A stretch of DNA of 64,000 bases. It comes from Struthio camelus. Taxonomy: Eukaryota; Chordata; Aves; Struthioniformes; Struthionidae. Each line of letters begins with the position of its first letter. Positions within the stretch are counted from its first letter, which is position 1. Of this stretch, positions 53,813-64,000 are shown in pieces. The notes under the pieces are model-generated. The model ran no database searches. It was not told the origin of the DNA and worked only from the letters and a program-made list of their open reading frames with translations. The position numbers and the translations under genes are program-made. The DNA lies in NCBI RefSeq assembly GCF_040807025.1, contig NC_090952.1, positions 20,891,068-20,955,067 of the forward strand. The letters are read 5' to 3'.

Positions 53813-54557
53813 GTAAGATGATGTGTCAAATCACTTTGAGATTTTCATTTGTTTTCATGTCAGTGTTTATTAAGTAGTAGTAATTTTCAAATGTAGTTTT
53901 GGCAGTATTATGTTGACAGTGTGGGGCAGGGGAAGGAGCATAGCATAGGCCTCTCTAAATGGCCTATCTAAATTGTTACATAAACAATTGTATCAATTAT
54001 AAAGAGTATGTGCTAGTATTCCACGCATTTAAATTACTTCAATTACTTCTATAGAAGAACCAATCAAAAAGCCAAAAACTGAAAATTTCAAGCTGTTGAG
54101 TACTGATTACTCTGTTAAGTTAACCTGTAGTCATCTTAGTTTGTGATAGGTAGATAATGCTGCTGAAGAACAGTTTTTACCAGGCTTGTGTTACTTTCTT
54201 TGCCAAATAGTCATTTCCGTTAATAAAATTTTACAGTAGAGGGTAAGCTAAATTTTCATATGGTCCTGAGTATTTTCTATTTTAGGTTCATTTATCAAGG
54301 CTCGATACCATTCACAAATGTGTTTTTCTATTAGTGATATAGAAACAAGCTTTTGAAATAGGAATGTATTACTTCTGTCATGCACAATGATGATTGTATA
54401 TGAAGTATAAGGAGATGTGATCTTTTGAGGATTGTGAGAAACTCTGCAACAATTTTAAAGGATGATACAGAAAACTCTGAAAACGATGAGTATGGCCTTA
54501 GGGCTATGAATAAAAACCATGAAATATAATGATATTGTGTGGTCTGCTTCTTCACAG
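53813..54557 (+). other. DIAPH2: DIAPH2 intron 3 (745 bp)
   Basis: GTAAGA donor to TTCACAG acceptor. Nothing else was recognised. Confidence 0.92.
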
Positions 54558-54662
54558 GAAGACATGAATCTAAATGAAGAACGTAAAGCTCCTTTAAGAG
54601 ATAAAGACTTGACAACAAAACGTGAGATGGTTGTCCAGTACATTTCTGCAACTGCCAAATCT
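54558..54662 (+). CDS. DIAPH2: DIAPH2 coding exon 4 (residues 112-146)
   Basis: 35 codons, starting EDMNLNEERKAPLR and ending REMVVQYISATAKS, continuing the GTPase-binding region of the formin. The match to mammalian DIAPH2 is close, with changes such as E-R for E-K and RDKD for RNKD. The acceptor is TCTTCACAG|GAA and the donor is TCT|GTAAGT, phase 0 at both ends. The frame remains open into intron 4 until a stop at 54816-54818, so retention of this intron would add about 51 non-homologous residues rather than stopping immediately. Confidence 0.95.
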
Positions 54663-57600
54663 GTAAGTAGTCACCTCTCCGAGACAGATGAAACTAATAA
54701 GCTTAGGTTAGCCAATGTTACGTTTTTCATGCTGAAATTCCTACTTTTTTTTTTTTGGTCTGGATATAACCTAAGAGTGATAAAGGGAAAAAAATCTGTG
54801 CTTGCTAATATATTTTGAAATGCCTGCAACTGTGGCTGAAGTGTTAATTAGTTTGAATTTCAGTTGCTGGGCAACATAAAAACTTGACATATTCACGTAA
54901 ACTACAAGGAGTTGCAAATTCTCTGATGCAGAGTATCATACGTATAGAACCTGAGCATATTTTTGTGCAATTCATCTTACAAATTCATGATAGCCAAAAG
55001 GCTTAGAAAGGCTAGTATGACTTTACGGTTTCAGTAATGGCATGCGTTGTTACTGTACATACCTTTTGCAGCGTTGGAAACAGGGAACGAAAATACTGCA
55101 AATAAAAATAAGTCAGTATTATAACTTAGTTTGAAAACATTGATTATGGTAGCTGCATTGTAGATTGTGTTAAATATTCTGCTAAGAAATGTTCTGAAGT
55201 TAAATAAAATGATTCATTTAGTGGAAAAAGTGGTCTTAAAATATTCCCTGAAGCAGTTTGAGTAGAAAAGTTTATCTTCAGTCATCTCATTTGTGTTGAT
55301 CATTCTCTGTAATGAAGATGATTGATTAACCCTTAACTGAAGGGTATTTCATGTAAAATTTCTGAGTTTATCTAGCTGAGGCTAGTGGAAGTGAAAGAGA
55401 GCTACTGTATGCTTCAACATCTGTTGGGATGGAGAAATATATTATTGATCTCAAATGGTGAAGAGCTGCAATTTTTTCTGCAGTAGAGGGAGTAGCAGTA
55501 CTAGTGAGCTGTTAAATAGAACAGTAATACTTTTTCTGTGTTAAAAATTGACTATAGTAAATAGAGCTCTTCTGGAGTAAAAAGAAAATATTTCACAAAA
55601 CTAGTTGAATGTTGTATGTAGCACAATGACAAATAAATGCGATTTCTTTGGAAGGCTGGTTTTGTCCTGGTTTTGCTACTATTTGCTGTATATAGAACTT
55701 TAAAGAAGACAGTGCAGAATTCTGAGCAACTTAATGTATTAGTGTTGTCAGAGCTGAGTAACAGCAAGGGCAGGTGGAGGGAAGCTTTTGGTAGTCAAGG
55801 GACAGAAACATGTTTCAAGTGATAAGTGAAATTTGCTATCAGTGTAGTTCTTCAATAGAATTAAATGATATGTGCGGGTTTATTTGGAAATGAGGATGAA
55901 ACTCTTCCTGTTTTCACACTTCAGTTATTGTTTGAAGTAAAACGTTACTGGAAATGAAGCCTGGATATAGAATAATTGTTCAAATACCTGATGGCAGCAC
56001 TTCTAGCAGTTCTACATAGCTAAGTCTGTGTGTAAAATACAGATAAGATTGTACTAAATAGTCGTCTTTTTGAAGAACAGCTGGCAAATAAGATTGTTGA
56101 TGTTTGCCTGATGAATCCATAAGGATGGACTGCAAGTGATATAGTTCACTCGTTTTTAATTTGACTCTTAAAACCCACTACTGTGGAGTTTTAATTTCAA
56201 AAAATTAAAACTAGAATTACATGCAATTGGTAAACCCGAATGCTTTGTGTTCAGTTTTCTAAACTATTTCTTAAATGAGGAATAACTTGCATTGTAATGT
56301 GCAATTGGTGATCTGCTTTGAGAGGAGTGACGTTTCTGGATGCATTCATCTTAAACAAAACTCGCAGTCATTCCCGTCTTCCCAACTGTCCCATAATGAA
56401 TCTGGCTAAACATGCACGTCATTGTCTGGCTAAACATACAAGTCATTGGAAAATTATTCATTGGAAAATTATTCAAGCTTATGCAGTAAATGTTACGAAA
56501 TTTCCTGTTAATATACTTTGTATAGACTATCTCTGAGAACTATTGATTGTGTTGTAGAAGTTTGTCTTCGGTTGATATTGAATGTTAAAGCTTAACGTTT
56601 TTCTGAGCAAGCAAAGCTGTTTTGTTGAAGTGTTAGAAATTTTCACAATGGAAGTTCTTGAAACTCTTTCACAAAAAGCAGGTGGGAGATCACGATCTCT
56701 TTTATATATCATGGTATTGAAATGTAGCCTTATTGATTCTCAGAATTTTATAGCTGAGTAACAAAAGCATGGCTACCATTGCATGTCTAACTGCTGAAAA
56801 TTTTAACAAACTGCATTACTGCCACTGTATGAGCTACAGCATGGGAAAGGAACAGAACTGGGGATAAATTTGCCAAAAGGTAATAACGGTTTAAAAAAAT
56901 ACCCCTGAAAGTCCTAATGTGTGGATAGGTGCTCTGAACTTCATTCAGCTCCAGTATGGATGGTTTGTTAATATGCAAAATATTTTTCCTAATGTAAAAG
57001 GCTTGCTTGTATTCTTTAATAAGCCACTTGAATATTATGATTCAAATGTAAAAATGGAGTTTTAAAAGCTGTTCAGAAATATGAATGACCTTTCAAGTTA
57101 CTTGGTATTTAAAATGCAAAAAATAAAACTTAGTTGTAAAGTATTGATTGCACTCTTAAGATAAGTGAAAACCTTAAAACCTTATCTTCACCTTTAATTT
57201 TGTCATCATTTTAGTTGGATTGTTACTCTAACATTTGGTTGGATTCTAGCCCTAACCAATTGTTTCTGCGTTTTGGCAGCTTAAACTTTCTCTTCAGGCC
57301 GTGTTCAGGTTTGTCTTCCATGAAAATATTGACTGTGTACAAATTCATGGTTCTTCCTTCTTCCTTAAAATTTTCTCCTTTTCTTTGGTCACAGATAATT
57401 GTTCATCTGTGTTCTTTTTGTACTGAACATACTTGAGAGGTTTCTTCCGTTTAGAGCTCATGGCTCTTGGAACACACTTAATAGTTGATGTGACTTCCAG
57501 TCCATTTTGTATTCTTTTTAGTCAGGTTTTTGTGCTTCTCTGCACTCATCTGAAATATGAATCTCATTTCCTGATCTTGTCAAATTTAAAAATCAGTACT

Positions 57601-59416
57601 TCATTTTCTTTGCCTTCTGTGCCATCTTCAGTAAGTAGACCATTCTTTTCTGAAACACTGTACTCTCTTCAGAGTTCTGCGTGAGGAAAGAGCTTGGTTT
57701 CCAATGGATGGAAGAAGCTTTCCTTTTCCTTGGGGGATGGAGGAAGGATAGTAGCTAATAAGGTGGATGCTTGGATGTGATGCAGTTATTTGGGCTTCCA
57801 GTTCCTTCTTTGCCATGTCACATATGACATATTCCTTGAAACCACAAAAGGATTATTTTTTGATACTCTGTATATGCTGCAACAAAGAGTTCGGTGAAAG
57901 TTCTTCTGTGTTCTCTTTGTTTTAATGCACGTTGAGCGAGATGCACAACTTTGAAATTTCAGAAGAAGGTGACGTATTAGTGTAGTTTTATACATACACT
58001 TTCTAATAAATCTTTTACATTTATTTTATATGTAGAGAGGAGAAAACTTGTACAAATTACTATTCAGTAAAAAGCATTTATGCTTTATTTCTAAACTTTA
58101 GTGGACTTAAAGCATCTGGAAATACACAGACTTGGCTTAGGTGTTAGCTAGTTACTCTTCCAACTCAAAGAGAAGGATTATTGGTCATGGGAATTATACC
58201 TGGAGAAAGGACGAGGGCTCAAAACTCTTTCAGAACTGAACTGGTGGCGTTTGGCCATATTGACCAAGGCTAATGTTGGCAGGAGGAGAAGGTGTTGTGA
58301 ATTAGAGCAAAAGAGATGGTCTATCTGGTGATGACAGTTCATCTTGTGCTTCTGGGTGACACTTCATCAGTAGGAGGAGAGATCAGGCAATCATGGAAGA
58401 CTGGCAGGGACTCCTGTTTTCTGAGAGTTCCTAAAGGGTTAATAGAACAGGTAGGAGGAGAAAGTGGAGCAGGTAGAGGCTGAACAGATACCATCAGATT
58501 CAGATCTCAGAACAAAACATTACTCTCATGCTCTTAGTCAGATAGAGGTAGATATCAGATAAATTGGCTGCTGCCAGATTGCAGCAAATAGCTGCCAGAG
58601 AAAGGCCTAGAATATTTAGGCAGAAGTCCGTAGTACTAGTATTCACAAGAACACGGTCATTTGTGCAAAGTAATAGAACAGGGCAGGGATGTGCTGCCTT
58701 TCTGCAGAATTTTTCTTCTGTGTAAGGTCAACATCCTGTTTGTGTACATGCAAGGTGCTGTTCCATGGCAGGACAAAGAAAATGTGATTCTGTTTAATTA
58801 CGTGGATAGCTAAACAGTGATTTCAACATCCATACTGAGCAGTTGAAGAAAAATGCCACATGAGATTTTTCTGAAGTACTGGTTAGTACTAGTTTATAAC
58901 TATAGGCTTTGTTTTAGATTATGAAAACTTAATTAAATCCAGTGATGACATCATCTAAATAGATCAGAAGCACTGTAATGAATGAAGTTGCTGTATATGA
59001 ATTAAAGTCAGTAGGCTATTACAGGGTTTTCTCTGTAGCTCTTCAGTGTCGTATGTAACATGTCTGACCTGATAATTTTAACAATATGCCACATCTCTTA
59101 ATCTCAATACGTACATATCAAGCTAGATATTTAGTTGATTTGTTTGTAAACACACAAAATACTAATGATTCAGCAGTAGAACCTAAGGAATTTCAACTTT
59201 TATTCTCCTACAGTAGAACTACTGTTTTCCTGTTGAGGAGCTATAACTTTTAAACATTTTGATAAATTAATGAAAGAATGTAACTATTACTAATGATGAA
59301 ACATTGAAATATTTTTGTGTGATGCTACATCCTACTAATTACTTTGCTGTGTTTATTTATTATTATTATTTATTTTTCTTTTACACAATAATCTCTTGGC
59401 TGACCACTGCATGCAG
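54663..59416 (+). other. DIAPH2: DIAPH2 intron 4 (4,754 bp)
   Basis: GTAAGT donor to ATGCAG acceptor of the microexon. It contains back-to-back tandem duplications at 56401-56474 and a TTA-rich simple stretch at 59351-59377 just before the acceptor. No other exon was recognised. Confidence 0.82.
56401..56474 (+). repeat. Two overlapping short tandem duplications
   Basis: A 24-bp unit beginning TCTGGCTAAACAT is duplicated at 56401-56424 and 56425-56448 with two mismatches. ATTGGAAAATTATTC is then duplicated perfectly at 56445-56459 and 56460-56474. The two duplications share four bases. Confidence 0.9.
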
Positions 59417-59437
59417 ATAGTCGGAAGTAAAGTTCCG
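59417..59437 (+). CDS. DIAPH2: DIAPH2 microexon, coding exon 5 (residues 147-153, IVGSKVP)
   Basis: A 21-nt exon: ATGCAG, then ATA GTC GGA AGT AAA GTT CCG, then GTGAGT. It encodes IVGSKVP. As I remember the mammalian protein, the ISATAKS segment is followed in at least some forms by IVGSKVT and then GGLKNSKHE, so the residues and the phase-0 join with exon 4 fit. The donor is strong. The acceptor's pyrimidine tract is weak and interrupted (ATCTCTTGGCTGACCACTGC). Because it is 21 nt and phase 0 at both ends, it can be included or skipped without changing frame. The following exon (GGLKNSK...) is not found before the right edge. Confidence 0.82.
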
Positions 59438-62400
59438 GTGAGTATGAACATGATGGTTTTTGTTATGAATGCATTTCATTTTTTAGAGGCTATCCTGGAA
59501 TATTTTAGGCTTTTATCATGGATTTGAAAGTTCAGTGGGTAGCATTTAGTCCTTGTTTTATCACAGTGATGATCAATTAACATAGTCACATTTATCTCCC
59601 TAGTGTAAAATTGTTGATTGTGCTATTAAGTTGAAGGATCTATTTATTTTAAGTTTTCAAGAATCTATTTCCAGCTACTTTAGACTTGTTGGGAATCTGT
59701 TCATGAAGAGCAACAAATCTAAATTAGACTTATCTTAATTTTTTTTTTTTTATTGAAGTCATTTAATTGAAAGCTTAAATTGCAGTCTTTGGTTTATTTT
59801 ATTTTACTCAGGTGTGAACTTTTGTAATGTCGTAATTGTTAGCATTCATAGGTCACTGTGGAACTGTCAGCTGCTGGATATCAGTGTGGAAATAGGATTA
59901 GCATATAGGATTTCAGATGGTCAATTAATAAACATAAGGTGAGGCCACTTACAGCATAGCTTTTATCTTAGTAAGTGCTCTGTTGCATTTTATGTTAAGT
60001 GATGGTTGAGTTTATGGATTATTATTTTTTAATTAATATTTGGTAAGTCTTTTGTAGGATTGAATTTAGGAAATGGAAATTTCTGGAGGGGAAGAGAAAT
60101 TTTGGGGGGATAAAGGTGCTTTGAACATGTACACTGTAAAGTGAAAGCAAAGATGTATTTTGTAATTATGGATGGACTTTTTTTTTTAATTGTACCCAAA
60201 ACAAGCTTTTCGGATATTGCAAGTTCTTCTACGTAGGTCATCTGCAGTACTTCTGTTTTGTTATAATAAGAATAAAGAGCAACCTCTGATATAAAGCTAC
60301 TCTCTAATCCTTGCATCAAACCTACATTCAGTATATAGGGATGTAGCATACAGGGATTAAGAAATTGGCATTGACTTGCCTTTAATCAGAGTAGTCTTTT
60401 CTGCTTCCTAAGACTTTTCTATATTCATAAGTACATTTTAGTTTGTACCTAATACTGTTACTCATGTCAATTGAGGGAAATATGTAAGCACAATGGAGGT
60501 ACTGAAAGGTATTTGATTCTTGAGGAAAATGCACAAATGGTTACTTCTCCCGTTCAGTGCATTAAAACCAATTTGAAACAATCCCTGCTCAAAAGTCATT
60601 TCCCTATGACATGAGTTAATCTGAACAGCTGCTTTGTGAAGAGATGATTTTATAAAGAGAATTGATATAGGCAAAGAGAGTAGCGGAGAAATTCTAAAGT
60701 ATCTGGTTTCTGTCCCATGCCTTTTAATTCAGGATCTAATGGAGGAACAAGAATAATTCTGCGTTGAATGCATATTTTTGCACAAATAACTTCCAAAATA
60801 GCTAAATATGAAATGCCCCTTTTAGTGTCAGCTTTTTCTTGCTTATAGAATTCATGAACGTTAGTATGCTTTCCTCTTGGTGTGGGGGGGTATGTGTGCG
60901 AGTGTTCTTACAGGGTTCCTCCTTTGGGAGTTGAGTTGCATCTGCCTGCACCTGTGTTGTACTCTGAGAACTAAAATGTTAAAATTAAAAAAAATAAATA
61001 AACCACTGCTGCTCTGTAGGTTGCAGGCCAGTATGTCTTTAGACAGACTGACACTGTTATCTTGTTTACTTATTGTGTTTATGAAGAGGTTGAAACTTCT
61101 ATATGTCACGTGTAGTTATTTAGTGAAGTTTCACAGATCTCAAACAGTTAGGAAGGGAAAGAAGTTTGGAATGTTGATGCTATTATTGTTGGGTTACAGA
61201 AGCAGAGGAGGTTTGCTTGTTCGTGCAGAGTTTTGAGCTTTAGCATACCTGAATTTTATTTGGGATCTTAAGCACAAATGCCCACTTAACATGTCATTTT
61301 AGTTGCCCACAAGGTAACCTTTTCTTACTCTTATGTAGAACAATGATGATTGTTTTGAAATGGCAGCTGTGCATCTTCTGTTTATCTGTGAGACACTAAT
61401 GTAGATGTCTAAATTAAGATCAGCCTGCTAGTTCTGTTTCTAATGGCTTGAATTGTAGCATGTTTGGCTATGTACCTAGGTTAAGTCAGTAGACTACAAC
61501 TTTTAAATACTAGTACTAGTTCAGTAGTTGATAAAAAGTTCTTCATAGCTTGAACAAGGACACTGCCATTCCAAGTTAAATGTGCAACTACTAGAACATA
61601 TATGATTCAATCAAGGTCACTGAAAGTGCTTAATCTCTTAAAAAAAAAAAAAAAGCCTTATCTAACTTTATTATTAATTTTCTGATTAAAAGATATTGAT
61701 TTATTTGCTTGAGACAGCAACAGAGTTATGTTAATAGGGAATATGCAGAAGCTCTTCAGTTAGTGATCTGTTGGGGGAGAGGGGGAGTATAAAATTGTGA
61801 CTTCCACTTCATTAATAATTATACCAGCAACAGTTATTTGTTTCTGTCCAAAGAGCAATTTTTCTTAATTATGGAGCAGGAGTAGTGCATAAGATAAGAA
61901 CTGACCGTCTGTGATACTGTAGGATTTCTGTTCAAAGTACTAGTTACCAGCAATCTTGCTGAAATAAGCTCTGTCCATGTAATGGAAGTAATACAGTTAT
62001 AATTTCTTTAGCTGAAGTCTAATATCTGAATTGTTCAGTGTGGTTTCTCTGCCCTCTAAAACACCTTGTAAATTAAACTAAATTTTCCTGGAATCCAATA
62101 ATTTTTTGCTTTTCAGAAAGTTAAGCAGGCTGGTTTGAGTAATGAAGGAAGAGCAAGGCACAGGATGATTTGAGAAGGAAACAAAATAAAGGAATGAATA
62201 TGATAACGAACAAGTATGTGAGTGCTTTTTTGAGCAAAAAGCAATAACAAATATGGAGTGTTTGGTGTAAGAAGGTGAAAACTTGCCTAGAATAATTTCA
62301 TGCTGTCTATTTGTGCTTGAGTGAAAAATTTAGGTTAAAGAAGCTATAAGAGAAAGCAAGCAAACTGGAAGATGGGTTGGAAAAATGGGAATGAAAAAGA

Positions 62401-64000
62401 CTTTATAATCTCTCAAGTTGGTAGAAAAAGTCTGCAGGAGAAGCTCGGGAACTGGTGAGGAAGCGTGTTATTAAGAATGAGTTTGCAAGTTGTTAGGCGG
62501 AGTTACAGTAACGCATCTGAGTGACTTTAATACTTTTGGTTTCCTGTGAAAATGGAACATGGCATTTTCCTGTGGAAAGGAACACAGCAAAGATCTTAAA
62601 TGCCTCGTGTGTAGGAGCTTCCTTTGGAGCTTGCAGCAGACTACAGTGAAAGGTCTAACCAAAGTAAATCTTTTGAGAAACAAACACATCTTGCACTCTG
62701 GAGTGCTTTTCAGGGTCTAACTTAACTTAGAAAGACATTTGAATGAAGCTTCTTCTCATTCATCTCATCTCATTTCTTAATATGTTTGTATTGCTGACAG
62801 CAGTATCTGTTTGCCTTTCTCCCCTGGACTTTTGAGTGAGTGTATTTGAAATCACAAAAACCGCATCCAGTAGAGTGTAGATGGTGTACATGTCATTAGT
62901 TACATAAGTCATCTTTTTTCAATTTCAATCCAATGCGATCAACAGCATGAAGCTGTTCCTGTTTTCAAGTTTTCTCCTTTACAGACTTTCAGAGTAATAA
63001 TGTTTTTCAGTGCTGTTATGAATTGCAGTATATAATGCTAGCATGATTTGTGTGAAGGCAGGTTCTGCTTCTATAAAGATCTCTCATTCCACTTAATTTT
63101 TTTGCTCTGACGTAATAGCATCTCTTTGTTTAGGAGGTTGATAGGGACAGACTGTAGTTCCTTTATACGGTATTATTCATCGTTATGTCTGTCTTGGTCC
63201 TTTCACGCATAACTGGCATGCATTATCCGGCTGAAAGTGCTATACGTATCGGCGGCAAACGTCTTCAGACACGACAGTGTCCTGAGGGCTCCTTACTAAA
63301 AGGCACCGTAGTCTTAATGCATGCACAGTCTTTGTCAGATTTTTGTTCTATTGAGATGGGAACAAACATTTCAAAAGTATAATGTGAACATTTTGATAGT
63401 TTAGCTGTATGTGTTAATACTGAAATACATATAAGTCAAAATCATTGATTTTATTGTAGATAAATGATTGTTTTGTCATTAGCTATACTTAATGTCCTTT
63501 TGGAAAAATGAGCAGTGAAAATGTAAATAGAACAGTAAAATCGTCATAAAATATTTAGCTTTTTGGAAAAAACTCAAGAGGAGAATTACAGCAATTGGAG
63601 TAGTCCCCAATATAATTGAAGCCAAATGCATACAAACACTGTTAGAGAGAGGTCAGATGTTTCTGGTATTGATTTTTTTTGTCTATTTTTGTTTTTCCCC
63701 TACTCATGACGTATCCTTATTAAGTTCTTTTCAATAGACCATACAGAGCTAGGGAACTTTAGGAACTGCATGTTAGTCGTAGCCACTCTTCTGAGATAAA
63801 CCTACTTTTCTGTAACTTGTCAGAGCTTTACAGAAAATCACTCGTTCCCTTTGGTGAAGGAATGTTTTACGCATTGTTCCTAGTTTTAAATACTACAACT
63901 CTAAAAACTGATTTACAGATACTTTAATAGCCAAATTATCTTACAGCTGGCTATTTTTCTGTGGTGCCAGCAGGGAGATGAGCTCCATATCAAAACCTCT
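59438..64000 (+). other. DIAPH2: DIAPH2 intron 5, 5' part
   Basis: Starts at GTGAGT and runs off the window. I looked for the expected next coding segment (GGLKNSK...) and did not see it. It contains an A15 run at 61640-61654 and a local CpG cluster at about 63181-63290. Confidence 0.75.

Noticed and set aside
54663..54818. Open frame continuing from DIAPH2 exon 4
   Set aside because: It is intronic read-through after a strong GTAAGT donor and is not similar to the formin.
62117..62160. Acceptor-like TTTTCAG followed by AAAGTTAAGCAGG as a next DIAPH2 exon
   Set aside because: The translation does not match the expected GGLKNSK segment, and a stop follows after six codons in phase 0.

Overview
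The window is vertebrate nuclear DNA, most probably from a bird. It is AT-rich with long non-coding stretches, has GT-AG introns and one sharp CpG island, and carries a CR1-type LINE fragment at about 1.94-2.36 kb (CR1 is the dominant avian LINE, though also present in turtles and crocodilians). There are no prokaryotic features. Nearly all open frames in the window are chance frames between stops in non-coding DNA or artefacts of the GC-rich island.

The one gene I recognise is DIAPH2 (diaphanous-related formin 2, mDia3) on the plus strand. Only its 5' end is here. Exon 1 lies in a CpG island at about 31.30-32.35 kb and starts at an ATG at 31975. Coding exons follow at 51214-51246, 53636-53812, 54558-54662 and a 21-nt microexon at 59417-59437. 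Together they encode 153 residues: a low-complexity N-terminus, a basic segment, and the beginning of the Rho-GTPase-binding/FH3 region. All five exons are multiples of three and all junctions are phase 0. Intron lengths are 19,116, 2,389, 745 and 4,754 bp; intron 5 runs past the right edge, and the rest of the formin (FH3, FH1, FH2, DAD) is outside the window.

Region by region: 1-8181 is non-coding with a broken CR1 relic; 8182-9302 is a probable solo LTR in minus orientation (TG...CA ends, CCAAT box, TATA box and polyA signal all on the minus strand); 9303-31300 is intergenic with one good-looking but unidentified initiator exon candidate (18354-18460); 31300-32345 is the DIAPH2 promoter/CpG island with two identical NRF-1-type palindromes 19 bp apart; 32098-64000 is DIAPH2 exons and introns with simple repeats, a perfect 24-bp palindrome and small tandem duplications.

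I found no novel multi-gene system. The points most worth checking are the unidentified exon near 18.4 kb, the DIAPH2 microexon, the paired NRF-1 sites and upstream ORFs, and a few unexplained palindromic or hairpin structures.
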